Assembly (NCBI GenBank): GCA_903891395.1
Contig: CAITEM010000148.1
Coordinates: forward strand, 1 to 5,371
Direction of reading: 5' to 3'
DNA length: 5,371 nucleotides
Origin: an uncultured Hyphomicrobiales bacterium
Lineage (GTDB): Bacteria; Pseudomonadota; Alphaproteobacteria; Rhizobiales; Xanthobacteraceae
The position numbers and the translations under genes were made by a program. Under the pieces are notes generated by a model, which was not told where the DNA came from, ran no database searches, and saw nothing but the letters and a program-made list of their open reading frames with translations. Shown piece by piece: positions 1-5,323 of this stretch (positions are counted from its first letter, which is position 1; each line of letters starts with the position of its first letter).

Positions 1-755
1 CAGTTGCCGAAGGCTTCGGTCAACGGCGCTTTCGAGCCTTTGCCTTCATCCTTCATTTTCTGGAACACGGGCGATTCATTCAACCGCAAGCGGATGATGA
101 CCGACACGCCAAGCAGGATGACCGATGCGAGGAATGGGATGCGCCAGCCCCAGGCCGCGAACGCCGGTTCACCCAGGATCGTGCGGGTGAACAGAATCAC
201 GAGCAAGGAGAGGAACAGACCGAGCGTCGCGGTGGTCTGGATGAACGACGTGTAGTAGCCGCGCTGGCCCATCGGCGAGTGTTCGGCGACGTAAGTTGCG
301 GCACCGCCGTATTCGCCGCCGAGTGCAAGGCCCTGAAGCAGACGCAGGCCGATCAGGATGACCGGAGCCGCGAGGCCGATCGAGGCAGCGCTCGGAAGCA
401 GGCCGACGATGAAGGTCGACAGACCCATGATCAGGATCGTGACGAGGAAGGTATATTTGCGGCCGACGATATCGCCGACGCGGCCGAATACGATCGCGCC
501 GAACGGGCGAACGATGAAGCCCGCGGCGAAGGCCAGCAGCGCAAAAATGTCGCGGGTGGCCTGGTTGAACATCGGCTGGTTGGTGGCGGAATCGATGACT
601 CCGAAGAACTGCGAGCCGATGATCGCGGCGAGTGAGCCGAACAGATAGAAATCGTACCATTCGAAAACGGTACCGAGCGACGACGCGAAAATGACGAAGC
701 GTTCGTCTTTCGTCATCCCGCCTGTGCGCGTAGCTGTTGCAGTAAGTGTGGACAT
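1..755 (-). CDS. MHS-family MFS transporter, N-terminal part (cut by window edge)
   Basis: Inner-membrane secondary transporter of the major facilitator superfamily, metabolite:H+ symporter branch (relatives carry proline/betaine, shikimate, citrate or alpha-ketoglutarate). The 251 residues visible form roughly the first half. A hydrophobic segment at about 20-45 contains the typical FEWYDF. Further segments lie near 70-92, 101-120, 128-146, 169-189 and 203-222. The loop 2-3 signature GRVGDIVGRK is at 91-100. The RxxQGxxxGGExGGA signature starts at R138 and includes G146, G147 and E148. WGWRIPF (202-208) and NESPVFQ (226-232) are also typical of the branch. The substrate cannot be told from this half. 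The start at 755 is preferred over the in-frame ATG at 761 because GGGGAA lies six bases upstream of it; a later ATG at 716 is also possible. The family and partial status are secure; the substrate is unknown. Confidence 0.93.
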   Translation of the reverse strand, partial: MSTLTATATRTGGMTKDERFVIFASSLGTVFEWYDFYLFGSLAAIIGSQFFGVIDSATNQPMFNQATRDIFALLAFAAGFIVRPFGAIVFGRVGDIVGRKYTFLVTILIMGLSTFIVGLLPSAASIGLAAPVILIGLRLLQGLALGGEYGGAATYVAEHSPMGQRGYYTSFIQTTATLGLFLSLLVILFTRTILGEPAFAAWGWRIPFLASVILLGVSVIIRLRLNESPVFQKMKDEGKGSKAPLTEAFGN

Positions 756-956
756 AGGCATTTCCCCATTTTTTCGTTTGTTTTGGTTCTTATTGGGGGG
801 CAGCGCTTATGCGTTCATAATGCTCCGTCCCCGCATCATCGATACGCCCGGCATACTACAGCGTCTGTGCACCTCAGGTCTTACGTCTAAAGTTGTAACA
901 GTCGAAATACACAGGCGACAGCAGATTTAGGTGCAGTGCAACGAAGCTGGAAAAGA
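756..956. other. Intergenic spacer upstream of the MFS gene
   Basis: This stretch is clearly less GC-rich than its surroundings and must hold the 5' leader, and probably the promoter, of the MFS gene. On the minus strand the -10-like strings CATTAT (near 815-820) and TAGTAT (near 853-858) can be found, but neither has a good -35 at 16-18 bases, so I do not call a promoter. No terminator hairpin with a T-run is seen for the small gene ending at 957. A plus-strand open frame across 691-930 has no ribosome binding site and overlaps the MFS gene, so it is not a gene. Confidence 0.5.
762..767 (-). promoter_or_regulatory. Ribosome binding site of the MFS gene
   Basis: On the minus strand GGGGAA lies six bases before the ATG at 755 and directly touches the ATG at 761. 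The spacing favours 755 as the true start. The motif is purine-rich but not a full GGAGG. Confidence 0.5.
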
Positions 957-1247
957 TCACACCAAAGATGTGAGCTGTTCGAGGATGTCGATCAGCCAGG
1001 ATGCGGCCTGCAGCACGGCGAGGCGTTGCGCCAATTTCGATTTGCGAAAAGTGTCGTTGAGCAAAGTCAGCGCGCGCTTGTAACCGGGATGCTGTTGCGA
1101 GCCGCTGCTGATGAGCGCCAGCCGCGCGACTAACTCGCTTCGTCTGGATTCCAGGTCATCATAGCGATGCCGAAAATTGGCACGCGGTGGCAGTGACGCT
1201 TTGCCTGCGGGCTTTGTCGAAAGAGCGGTCGGTCGGCGATTCGGCAT
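957..1247 (-). CDS. Conserved-looking small hypothetical protein
   Basis: Product of 96 residues with no domain I can name. The N-terminal 25 residues are basic and proline/alanine-rich, probably unstructured. From about residue 30 it looks like a compact helical protein: RHRYDDLESRRSELVARL and then GYKRALTLLNDTFRKSKL and LAVLQAASWLIDILEQL show helix-like spacing of leucines with charged faces. There is no signal peptide or membrane segment, so it is probably cytoplasmic. The frame is open upstream to an ATG at 1304 and a TTG at 1331. I chose the ATG at 1247 because the extra codons include a poor run (AAA AGA AGT CCT) and an AT-rich stretch (GTTAAAGTTAAT) that looks more like promoter than coding sequence. 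No start has a strong ribosome binding site. The gene is divergent from the secreted-protein pair and followed on the same strand by the MFS gene. It is probably real; the function is unknown. Confidence 0.62.
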   Translation of the reverse strand: MPNRRPTALSTKPAGKASLPPRANFRHRYDDLESRRSELVARLALISSGSQQHPGYKRALTLLNDTFRKSKLAQRLAVLQAASWLIDILEQLTSLV

Positions 1248-1387
1248 GGACAGATTAACTTTAACGCGAGGACTTCTTTTGTCGATGGTGAGGGTCCGGA
1301 CCATGCTTGCCGCGTTTGCGGAGCGTTCCAAGCCCGGAGCCGGGTTAATGTTACCTCGCGATTGCGCGCAGCGGCGTAAAGCGTTCG

Positions 1388-1393
1388 TATAAA
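1388..1393 (+). promoter_or_regulatory. -10 box for the secreted-protein gene pair
   Basis: TATAAA matches the sigma70 -10 consensus at five of six bases and would start transcription near 1400, about 30 bases before the ATG at 1430. No good -35 lies at 16-18 bases; TTGCGC at 1362-1367 is 20 bases away. The element argues against the in-frame ATG at 1394, whose first base directly follows it and would lie upstream of the transcription start. Confidence 0.5.
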
Positions 1394-1416
1394 ATGCGCG
1401 GGAAATCGGGCGTCCT

Positions 1417-1420
1417 GGAG
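1417..1420 (+). promoter_or_regulatory. Ribosome binding site deciding the start at 1430
   Basis: GGAG lies nine bases before the ATG at 1430 and touches the ATG at 1421, leaving no room for initiation there. It supports 1430, where the product begins at once with a signal peptide. Confidence 0.6.
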
Positions 1421-1429
1421 ATGCTTCCC

Positions 1430-1813
1430 ATGCGCATTTTGCTCGCGGCCATTGTCGTTTCTACCGGCGTCACAGCCGCGTGCGCGGCCGATCTGCCGGT
1501 CGACGCGTCACCCGATTACGCGACGTATGGGTCCGTATCGGGGCAGCGCAGTGGAACTCTGGTGGTCTACGACTATCAGCCCGGCGTCGTCGTGCGCGCC
1601 TATTGGCAGACGCCGTGGCGCCATCGTCATTACTATCCGCACACCGGGGAACAGCCTGAACTCGGCCGCGACGAAGATCTGTCGGCGCCGCGCCATCTAT
1701 CGGCGCCCCCGCAATCATTCAATCGCACGTGGTCGACCGTGCTGGATCTTCCCGCGCCGCCGCCGCGCGTCGGCGCGCCGCGCGCTTCACAAAATTCCGG
1801 ACCGTCGAAATGA
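1430..1813 (+). CDS. Small secreted/periplasmic protein of unknown function
   Basis: Product of 127 residues. Residues 1-19 form a Sec signal peptide: MR, then a hydrophobic core LLAAIVVSTGV, then A17-C18-A19 as a signal peptidase I site before ADLP. C18 is the only cysteine, but the bases before it encode T-A-A, a poor lipobox, so a lipoprotein is less likely. The mature part opens with SPDYATYGSVSGQ and a hydrophobic strand-like stretch GTLVVYDYQPGVVVRAYW (42-59). A segment rich in H, R, W and Y follows (WRHRHYYPHTG, 63-73), and the tail is loose and rich in proline, alanine and serine. I recognise no catalytic motif. The stop overlaps the next gene's start by ATGA, so the two are probably co-transcribed and translationally coupled. 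The start at 1430 rests on the ribosome binding site, the -10 box and the signal peptide. Being a real gene is likely; the function is unknown. Confidence 0.75.
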   Translation: MRILLAAIVVSTGVTAACAADLPVDASPDYATYGSVSGQRSGTLVVYDYQPGVVVRAYWQTPWRHRHYYPHTGEQPELGRDEDLSAPRHLSAPPQSFNRTWSTVLDLPAPPPRVGAPRASQNSGPSK

Positions 1814-2448
1814 GCGCCATGCCCCGCCTCGCATTCTTTACCCTTGTCACCGCCGGCTTGCTTCTGAGCCCGGCCGCGCAGGCGCAGTACTACGTCAAGA
1901 CATCGTCGCCGCCGCCGCTGTATCCCTATGCCACCCAAAATTCGCAGCCTTACGCCGTGCAGGTCGCGCCGAACACGTATGTGATCCAGCGACCAGCGGT
2001 GCAACAGCGTGATTATCCTTATGTGCGCGGCCACCATCTTGCCGCGCCGAAGCCGGGGCGTTTCGATCGTCCGCACAAGCCGGTCGATCACGCGCTGATC
2101 GACGAATTGCGCAAACGTCACGCCAAACCCGAACAGGCCGACAGCGAAGCGGACACGCGCCAACCGTCCGGCCGCGGCATCATCACCACCACGAAGGTCG
2201 TGCGCGATGCGCCGGTGGTGCGCGAGACTCATCGCGTCGTCGACGATCCGCCGCGCGTCATCGAGCGCCGCCAGGTCGTGGACGACAACACCGGCGCGAT
2301 CGAGCCCGAACAAGCGCCGCGCCGCGACGACAACAAGAAGCGCGTGATCGCCGCCGACGCCGAGGTGACGATCCTCGGACCGGACCGCATGAGCATCCGG
2401 CTGTTCCGCAAGGGGCAGGGACCGAAGGCCAACGCACGCGCCGACTAA
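1810..2448 (+). CDS. Secreted basic/acidic repeat-bearing protein of unknown function
   Basis: Product of 212 residues. A Sec signal peptide spans 1-25, with core LAFFTLVTAGLLLSP and AQA at 23-25 before QYYVK. The mature N-terminus is rich in P, Y, Q and V (about 26-72). The middle is highly charged. Residues 130-159 hold a 6-7 residue repeat: VVRDAP, VVRETHR, VVDDPPR, VIERRQ, VVDD. After an acidic/basic linker the chain closes with a possible strand pair, AEVTILGPDRMSIRLFRKG (184-202). There is no enzyme motif, no cysteine and no membrane segment beyond the signal, so it is likely periplasmic or exported. The ATG overlaps the previous stop (ATGA); a second ATG at 1819 in the same frame is possible. 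The frame is open further upstream to 1729, but that stretch overlaps the preceding gene and would bury the signal peptide. A strong terminator follows 26 bases after the stop. Confidence 0.75.
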   Translation: MSAMPRLAFFTLVTAGLLLSPAAQAQYYVKTSSPPPLYPYATQNSQPYAVQVAPNTYVIQRPAVQQRDYPYVRGHHLAAPKPGRFDRPHKPVDHALIDELRKRHAKPEQADSEADTRQPSGRGIITTTKVVRDAPVVRETHRVVDDPPRVIERRQVVDDNTGAIEPEQAPRRDDNKKRVIAADAEVTILGPDRMSIRLFRKGQGPKANARAD

Positions 2449-2474
2449 AAGATTTCAGAGATCGCGGGACGCGG

Positions 2475-2504
2475 CGGCGGGCGGGGGCCCGCCGTTCGCT
2501 TTTT
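2475..2504 (+). terminator. Rho-independent terminator of the secreted-protein pair
   Basis: CGGCGGGC (2475-2482) pairs perfectly with GCCCGCCG (2487-2494) across a GGGG loop. Two further G-T pairs can form at the base, and five T residues follow at 2500-2504. Read on the minus strand, the same hairpin has no T-run after it, so it serves the plus-strand genes rather than rlmB. Confidence 0.78.
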
Positions 2505-2517
2505 AGCGTGGGCGAAA

Positions 2518-3345
2518 TTATTTGAGGCCGCGGCTGACGATGTAGAGCGACACCGCGGCGGCGTTCGACACGTTGAGGCTCTTGAGATCGCCCGGCAGTT
2601 CGATACGCGCGACATGGTCGCAGGTTTCCTTGGTCAGTTGCCGCAACCCTTTGCCTTCGGCGCCGAGCACCAAAGCGAGGGGTGCGCGCAACGGCAACTC
2701 GCCGAGATCGCTGTCTCCGCTCGAGTCGAGGCCGACCACGAGAAAGCCGCTCTCCTTGAGCGCGGCCAGACCGCGCGCCAGATTCTGCACGCTGATGAAC
2801 GGCACCAGCTCGAGCGCGCCTGATGCGGCTTTGGCCAACGCGCCGGTGGCTTCCGGGCTGTGCCGTTGCGTGGTGACGATGGCCGACACCGCGAAGGCCG
2901 CGGCGGAACGGAAGATGGCGCCGACATTGTGGGGGTCGGTGATTTGATCGAGCACGAGGACGATGCCTTTCGCCGGCAGATTTTCGACCGCGGGGGCATC
3001 CAGCGGGTCGGCCTCGAGATACAGACCTTGATGCACGGCGTCGGGCAGGAGGCGCTCCGCGATAGCGGAAGGCCGCACCACTTCCGGCGCCAGCGACGAT
3101 TTGATGCCTTCGTCTGTCAAACGCCGCGCGGCATTTTCGGTCGCCAGCAGCTTGCGCAATTGACGCGCCGGATTTTGCAGCGCCGCCGTTACCGTGTGCC
3201 AGCCGTATAGCACCGTCGGCCCATCGGTATCGGGGCGGAGGCTCTCGCGGCGCGCACGCTCGAAACGTTCGCGGCGGTCGACCTGCTCGCGGGTGGCGCC
3301 CGGCTTTTGTCCCGGACGGGAGCGGTCTGTGGGTCGTTGCGGCAT
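2518..3345 (-). CDS. rlmB: 23S rRNA (guanosine-2'-O)-methyltransferase RlmB, SpoU/TrmH family
   Basis: Cytoplasmic SAM-dependent methyltransferase of the knotted SPOUT fold. RlmB methylates the 2'-OH of G2251 in the P-loop of 23S rRNA. The 275-residue product has a basic, disordered-looking N-terminus (1-42). A substrate-binding domain begins VLYGWHTVTAAL (45-56), typical of the L30e-like domain. The catalytic domain runs from about 128 to 275. Motif 1 is DQITDPHNVGAIFRS (133-147, with N140 and R146), motif 2 is LGAEGKGL (227-234, E230), and motif 3 is LPGDLKSLNVSNA (250-262, with S256, N258 and S260). All the conserved residues I know of are present. The frame is open upstream into the neighbouring gene, but the ATG at 3345 gives a family-like length; its ribosome binding site is weak. 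It converges with the secreted-protein pair and diverges from the binding-protein gene. The exact target could be another rRNA or tRNA ribose, since the family is hard to divide by motif alone. Confidence 0.9.
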   Translation of the reverse strand: MPQRPTDRSRPGQKPGATREQVDRRERFERARRESLRPDTDGPTVLYGWHTVTAALQNPARQLRKLLATENAARRLTDEGIKSSLAPEVVRPSAIAERLLPDAVHQGLYLEADPLDAPAVENLPAKGIVLVLDQITDPHNVGAIFRSAAAFAVSAIVTTQRHSPEATGALAKAASGALELVPFISVQNLARGLAALKESGFLVVGLDSSGDSDLGELPLRAPLALVLGAEGKGLRQLTKETCDHVARIELPGDLKSLNVSNAAAVSLYIVSRGLK

Positions 3346-3380
3346 CTTGTCGTCCGTTACCTTTGGAGGGTTGTCAGCAC

Positions 3381-3397
3381 GCCATATGGCATATGCC
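3381..3397. promoter_or_regulatory. Overlapping palindrome pair, candidate operator
   Basis: GCCATATGGC (3381-3390) and GGCATATGCC (3388-3397) are each perfect 10-bp palindromes and share the central GGC. They lie in the 109-base region between divergently transcribed rlmB and the binding-protein gene. They cover the place where the -35 of the binding-protein promoter would be (about 3380-3385). This is what an operator for a dimeric regulator can look like; the regulator is unknown. Confidence 0.45.
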
Positions 3398-3402
3398 TTG
3401 CT

Positions 3403-3408
3403 TTTAAT
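3403..3408 (+). promoter_or_regulatory. Candidate -10 box for the binding-protein gene
   Basis: TTTAAT matches the -10 consensus at five of six bases and would place the transcript start near 3415, leaving a leader of about 40 bases. The -35 position holds palindrome sequence instead of TTGACA, suggesting a promoter that is activator-dependent or weak. TTGTCA at 3371-3376 is too far away (26 bases). Confidence 0.35.
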
Positions 3409-3454
3409 CTGGAAAATTGTCCGCTGATATGCGGCATTTCCGGAGGAAAACGTC

Positions 3455-5086
3455 ATGACCGTGAGCAAATCGCCCTTTGCGGCGCAGTTCGACCGCCGCC
3501 GCTTTCTGCAAACAGGCGTTGCTGCCGGCGTTGCGACCGGATTTTCGGTCGGGCCGGGTGTGGCGCAATCGCGCGCCGAGACTTTGCTGGTGGTGCAGGA
3601 ATTGGGGCCGAACTCGCTCGACATGCAGGGCGTCGGCTCCAATCAGACCGTCAACGGCCTGTCCTGGAATTGCTACGACCGTCTGCTGAGCTATTCGAGC
3701 AAAACTCTGGCGGACGGCACGCTGTCTTACGATCGGGCGGCGCTGTCGCCTGAACTCGCGGAAAAATGGGAAGTCGCCGCTGACGGTAACTCGTGCACGT
3801 TCTTCCTCCGCAAGGATGCGACCTTTCATGACGGCGGGCCGGTTACCGCGAAGGACGTGAAGTGGTCGTTCGACCGCGCGGTGAAGGTCGGCGGCTTTCC
3901 GACGTTCCAGATGTCGGCCGGCTCGCTGGAAAAGCCCGAGCAGTTCGTCGTGGTCGACGATCACACGTTTCGCATCGACTACGTCCGCAAAGACAAGATG
4001 CTGCTGTTCAACGTCGCCGTCGTCGTGCCTTTCATCATCAATTCCGAACTGGCGACGAAGAACGCCACCGAGACAGACCCGTGGGCGATGCAATGGCTTA
4101 AGGTAAACGAGGCGGGCGGCGGCGCGTTCAAGATCGAAAGCTGGAAGGCCGGCAGCGAAACCATCTTCGCGCGTTTCGACGAGTGGAAATCGGGTCCGCT
4201 GCCGAAGCTCAAACGCATCATCGCGCGCGACGTGCCCTCGGCGGGCACGCGGCGCGCCATGCTGGAGCGGGGCGACGCCGATTTCTCCACCGGCTTTCCG
4301 CCGCGCGATTTCGAACAACTCATCAAGGACGGCAAGCTGAAGGTCTCCGGCGTGCCGATCCCGAACGCGCTGTGGTACATTGCGCTCAACACCGCGAAGC
4401 CGCCGTTCGACAATCCGAAGCTGCGGCAGGCCATCGCCTGGGCCATGCCGTACGAGCAGATTCAATCGTCGGCGTTCTTCGGCCGCGCCGTGCCGATGTA
4501 CGGCGGACCGGCGACGGTGGAGAAGGCGTCCTGGCCGCAGGCGTTCCCCTATGTCACCGATCTCGACAAGGCCAAGGCGCTGATGAAGGAAGCCGGCGTG
4601 GAGGGCCTGGAGACGACGCTGTCGCTCGACGTCGGCACGGCGACGGTCGGCGAGCCGACCGCGCTGCTGATCCAGGAAAGTCTCGCCAAAATCGGCATCA
4701 AGGCTGCGGTGGAAAAGATTCCAGGCGCCAACTGGCGCACAACACTCAACAAGAAAGAGCTGCCGATGGTGCTCAACCGCTTCAGCGGCTGGCTCGACTA
4801 CCCGGAATATTATTTCTACTGGAATTTCCACGGCAATAATTCGATTTTCAATATCTCCGCCTACAAGTCCAAGGAGATGGACGCGCTGATCGACAAGGCG
4901 CGGTTTACCGCCGATCCGGCGGACTACGAGGCGGCGGTGAAAGCCTTCATCGCGCTGTGCATCAAGGATGTGCCCGTGGTGCCGCTCAACCAGCCGATCC
5001 ATGACGTGGCGCTGCAGAAAAACGTCACCGGCTACGAATTCTGGTTCCATCGGGAGCCGGACTACCGGTCCTTCGCCAAAGCCTGA
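3455..5086 (+). CDS. ABC transporter substrate-binding protein, family 5 (peptide/nickel type), Tat-exported
   Basis: Periplasmic solute-binding protein of the extracellular family 5 (DppA/OppA/NikA type), which captures oligopeptides or other solutes and hands them to an ABC permease. The product has 543 residues, normal for the family. The twin-arginine signal is DRRRFLQ (13-19), followed by a weakly hydrophobic A/G/V stretch to about 36; cleavage may follow SRA at 39-41. The family signature spans about 101-143: LAEKWEVAADG, TFFLRKDATFHDGGPVTA and KDVKWSFDRAV. The C-terminal end has PVVPLNQP (about 508-515) and a closing WFHREPDYRSF. GGAGG at 3442-3446 is eight bases before the ATG, the best ribosome binding site here, and it fixes the start. 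No permease or ATPase gene is present downstream; a tRNA gene follows. Either the protein is an orphan that uses a remote transporter or the partners lie beyond the window. The ligand cannot be read from sequence. A full-length antisense open frame is a shadow. Confidence 0.95.
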   Translation: MTVSKSPFAAQFDRRRFLQTGVAAGVATGFSVGPGVAQSRAETLLVVQELGPNSLDMQGVGSNQTVNGLSWNCYDRLLSYSSKTLADGTLSYDRAALSPELAEKWEVAADGNSCTFFLRKDATFHDGGPVTAKDVKWSFDRAVKVGGFPTFQMSAGSLEKPEQFVVVDDHTFRIDYVRKDKMLLFNVAVVVPFIINSELATKNATETDPWAMQWLKVNEAGGGAFKIESWKAGSETIFARFDEWKSGPLPKLKRIIARDVPSAGTRRAMLERGDADFSTGFPPRDFEQLIKDGKLKVSGVPIPNALWYIALNTAKPPFDNPKLRQAIAWAMPYEQIQSSAFFGRAVPMYGGPATVEKASWPQAFPYVTDLDKAKALMKEAGVEGLETTLSLDVGTATVGEPTALLIQESLAKIGIKAAVEKIPGANWRTTLNKKELPMVLNRFSGWLDYPEYYFYWNFHGNNSIFNISAYKSKEMDALIDKARFTADPADYEAAVKAFIALCIKDVPVVPLNQPIHDVALQKNVTGYEFWFHREPDYRSFAKA

Positions 5087-5114
5087 CACAGGCGAGGGGC
5101 GCGCTTTACCCTGT

Positions 5115-5135
5115 AAGCCTCAATAAATGGGGCTT
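5115..5135 (+). terminator. Possible weak terminator after the binding-protein gene
   Basis: AAGCCTC (5115-5121) can pair with GGGGCTT (5129-5135), with one G-T pair and a seven-base AATAAAT loop, 28 bases after the stop codon. Only a short TTT-CGGG follows, so it is a poor intrinsic terminator. A second stem, CGGGCT (5137-5142) with AGCCCG (5156-5161), follows directly and may help. Confidence 0.35.
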
Positions 5136-5148
5136 TCGGGCTTATGCA

Positions 5149-5177
5149 TTGACTTAGCCCGGCCTGCCACCCATAAA
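5149..5177 (+). promoter_or_regulatory. Sigma70-type promoter of tRNA-Tyr
   Basis: TTGACT (5149-5154, five of six) and CATAAA (5172-5177, four of six) are separated by the optimal 17 bases. A GC-rich stretch, CCGGCG, follows the -10, as is common for stringently controlled stable-RNA promoters. Transcription would start near 5184, about 50 bases before the mature tRNA. The tRNA therefore need not depend on read-through from the upstream gene. Confidence 0.65.
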
Positions 5178-5237
5178 ACCGGCGAATTCCGGCCAGCCCG
5201 TTTTTCTCGTTCGATCAACGTGGTGCGACGGCTTTCA

Positions 5238-5322
5238 GGGAGAGTGTCCCGAGCGGCAAAGGGGGCGGACTGTAAATCCGCTGGCTACGCCTTCGTAGGT
5301 TCGAGTCCTACCTCTCCCACCA
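5238..5322 (+). tRNA. tRNA-Tyr (anticodon GTA)
   Basis: An 85-base type II (long variable arm) tRNA with the CCA end encoded. The acceptor stem is GGGAGAG (5238-5244) with CTCTCCC (5312-5318), then A5319 as discriminator and CCA at 5320-5322. The D arm contains GAGCGGCAAA. The anticodon stem is GCGGA/TCCGC (5265-5269 and 5277-5281) around loop CTGTAAA, giving anticodon GTA at 5272-5274, which reads UAC and UAU. The variable arm covers about 5282-5294. The T stem is GTAGG/CCTAC around TTCGAGT. All stems pair well, so it should be functional. Confidence 0.97.
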
Positions 5323-5323
5323 G

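Noticed and set aside
169..660. Open frames on both strands inside the MFS gene (169-660 minus, 279-635 plus, 358-648 plus)
   Set aside because: They are out-of-frame shadows. The transporter frame running from 755 to the window edge has all the family motifs.
1177..1392. A 71-residue plus-strand frame opposite the small hypothetical gene, and another at 936-1133
   Set aside because: No ribosome binding site, and both lie opposite a better-supported minus-strand gene.
1394..1429. Earlier starts of the first secreted protein (ATG 1394, ATG 1421)
   Set aside because: 1394 directly follows the -10 box and would lie upstream of the transcription start; 1421 directly touches GGAG. Both put extra residues before a normal signal peptide.
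1442..1487. Lipoprotein signal in the first secreted protein (C18)
   Set aside because: The residues before the cysteine are T-A-A rather than L-A/S-G/A, while A-C-A is a normal signal peptidase I site.
1452..2012. A 186-residue plus-strand frame and minus-strand frames (1470-1718, 1633-2313) over the secreted genes
   Set aside because: Their translations are arginine-rich and low in complexity, with no start signals. The two signal-peptide-bearing frames explain the region.
2461..2517. Bidirectional terminator shared with rlmB
   Set aside because: On the minus strand the hairpin is followed by GC-rich sequence without a T-run, so only plus-strand termination is supported.
3346..3642. N-terminal extension of rlmB by 99 residues
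   Set aside because: It would overlap the start, ribosome binding site and promoter of the divergent binding-protein gene. The product would be far longer than the family, and the extension has no domain.
3404..5089. A 561-residue open frame on the minus strand covering the whole binding-protein gene
   Set aside because: Long antisense frames are common opposite GC-rich genes. The translation is rich in R, H and V with no domain, there is no ribosome binding site, and the plus strand carries an unmistakable family 5 protein.
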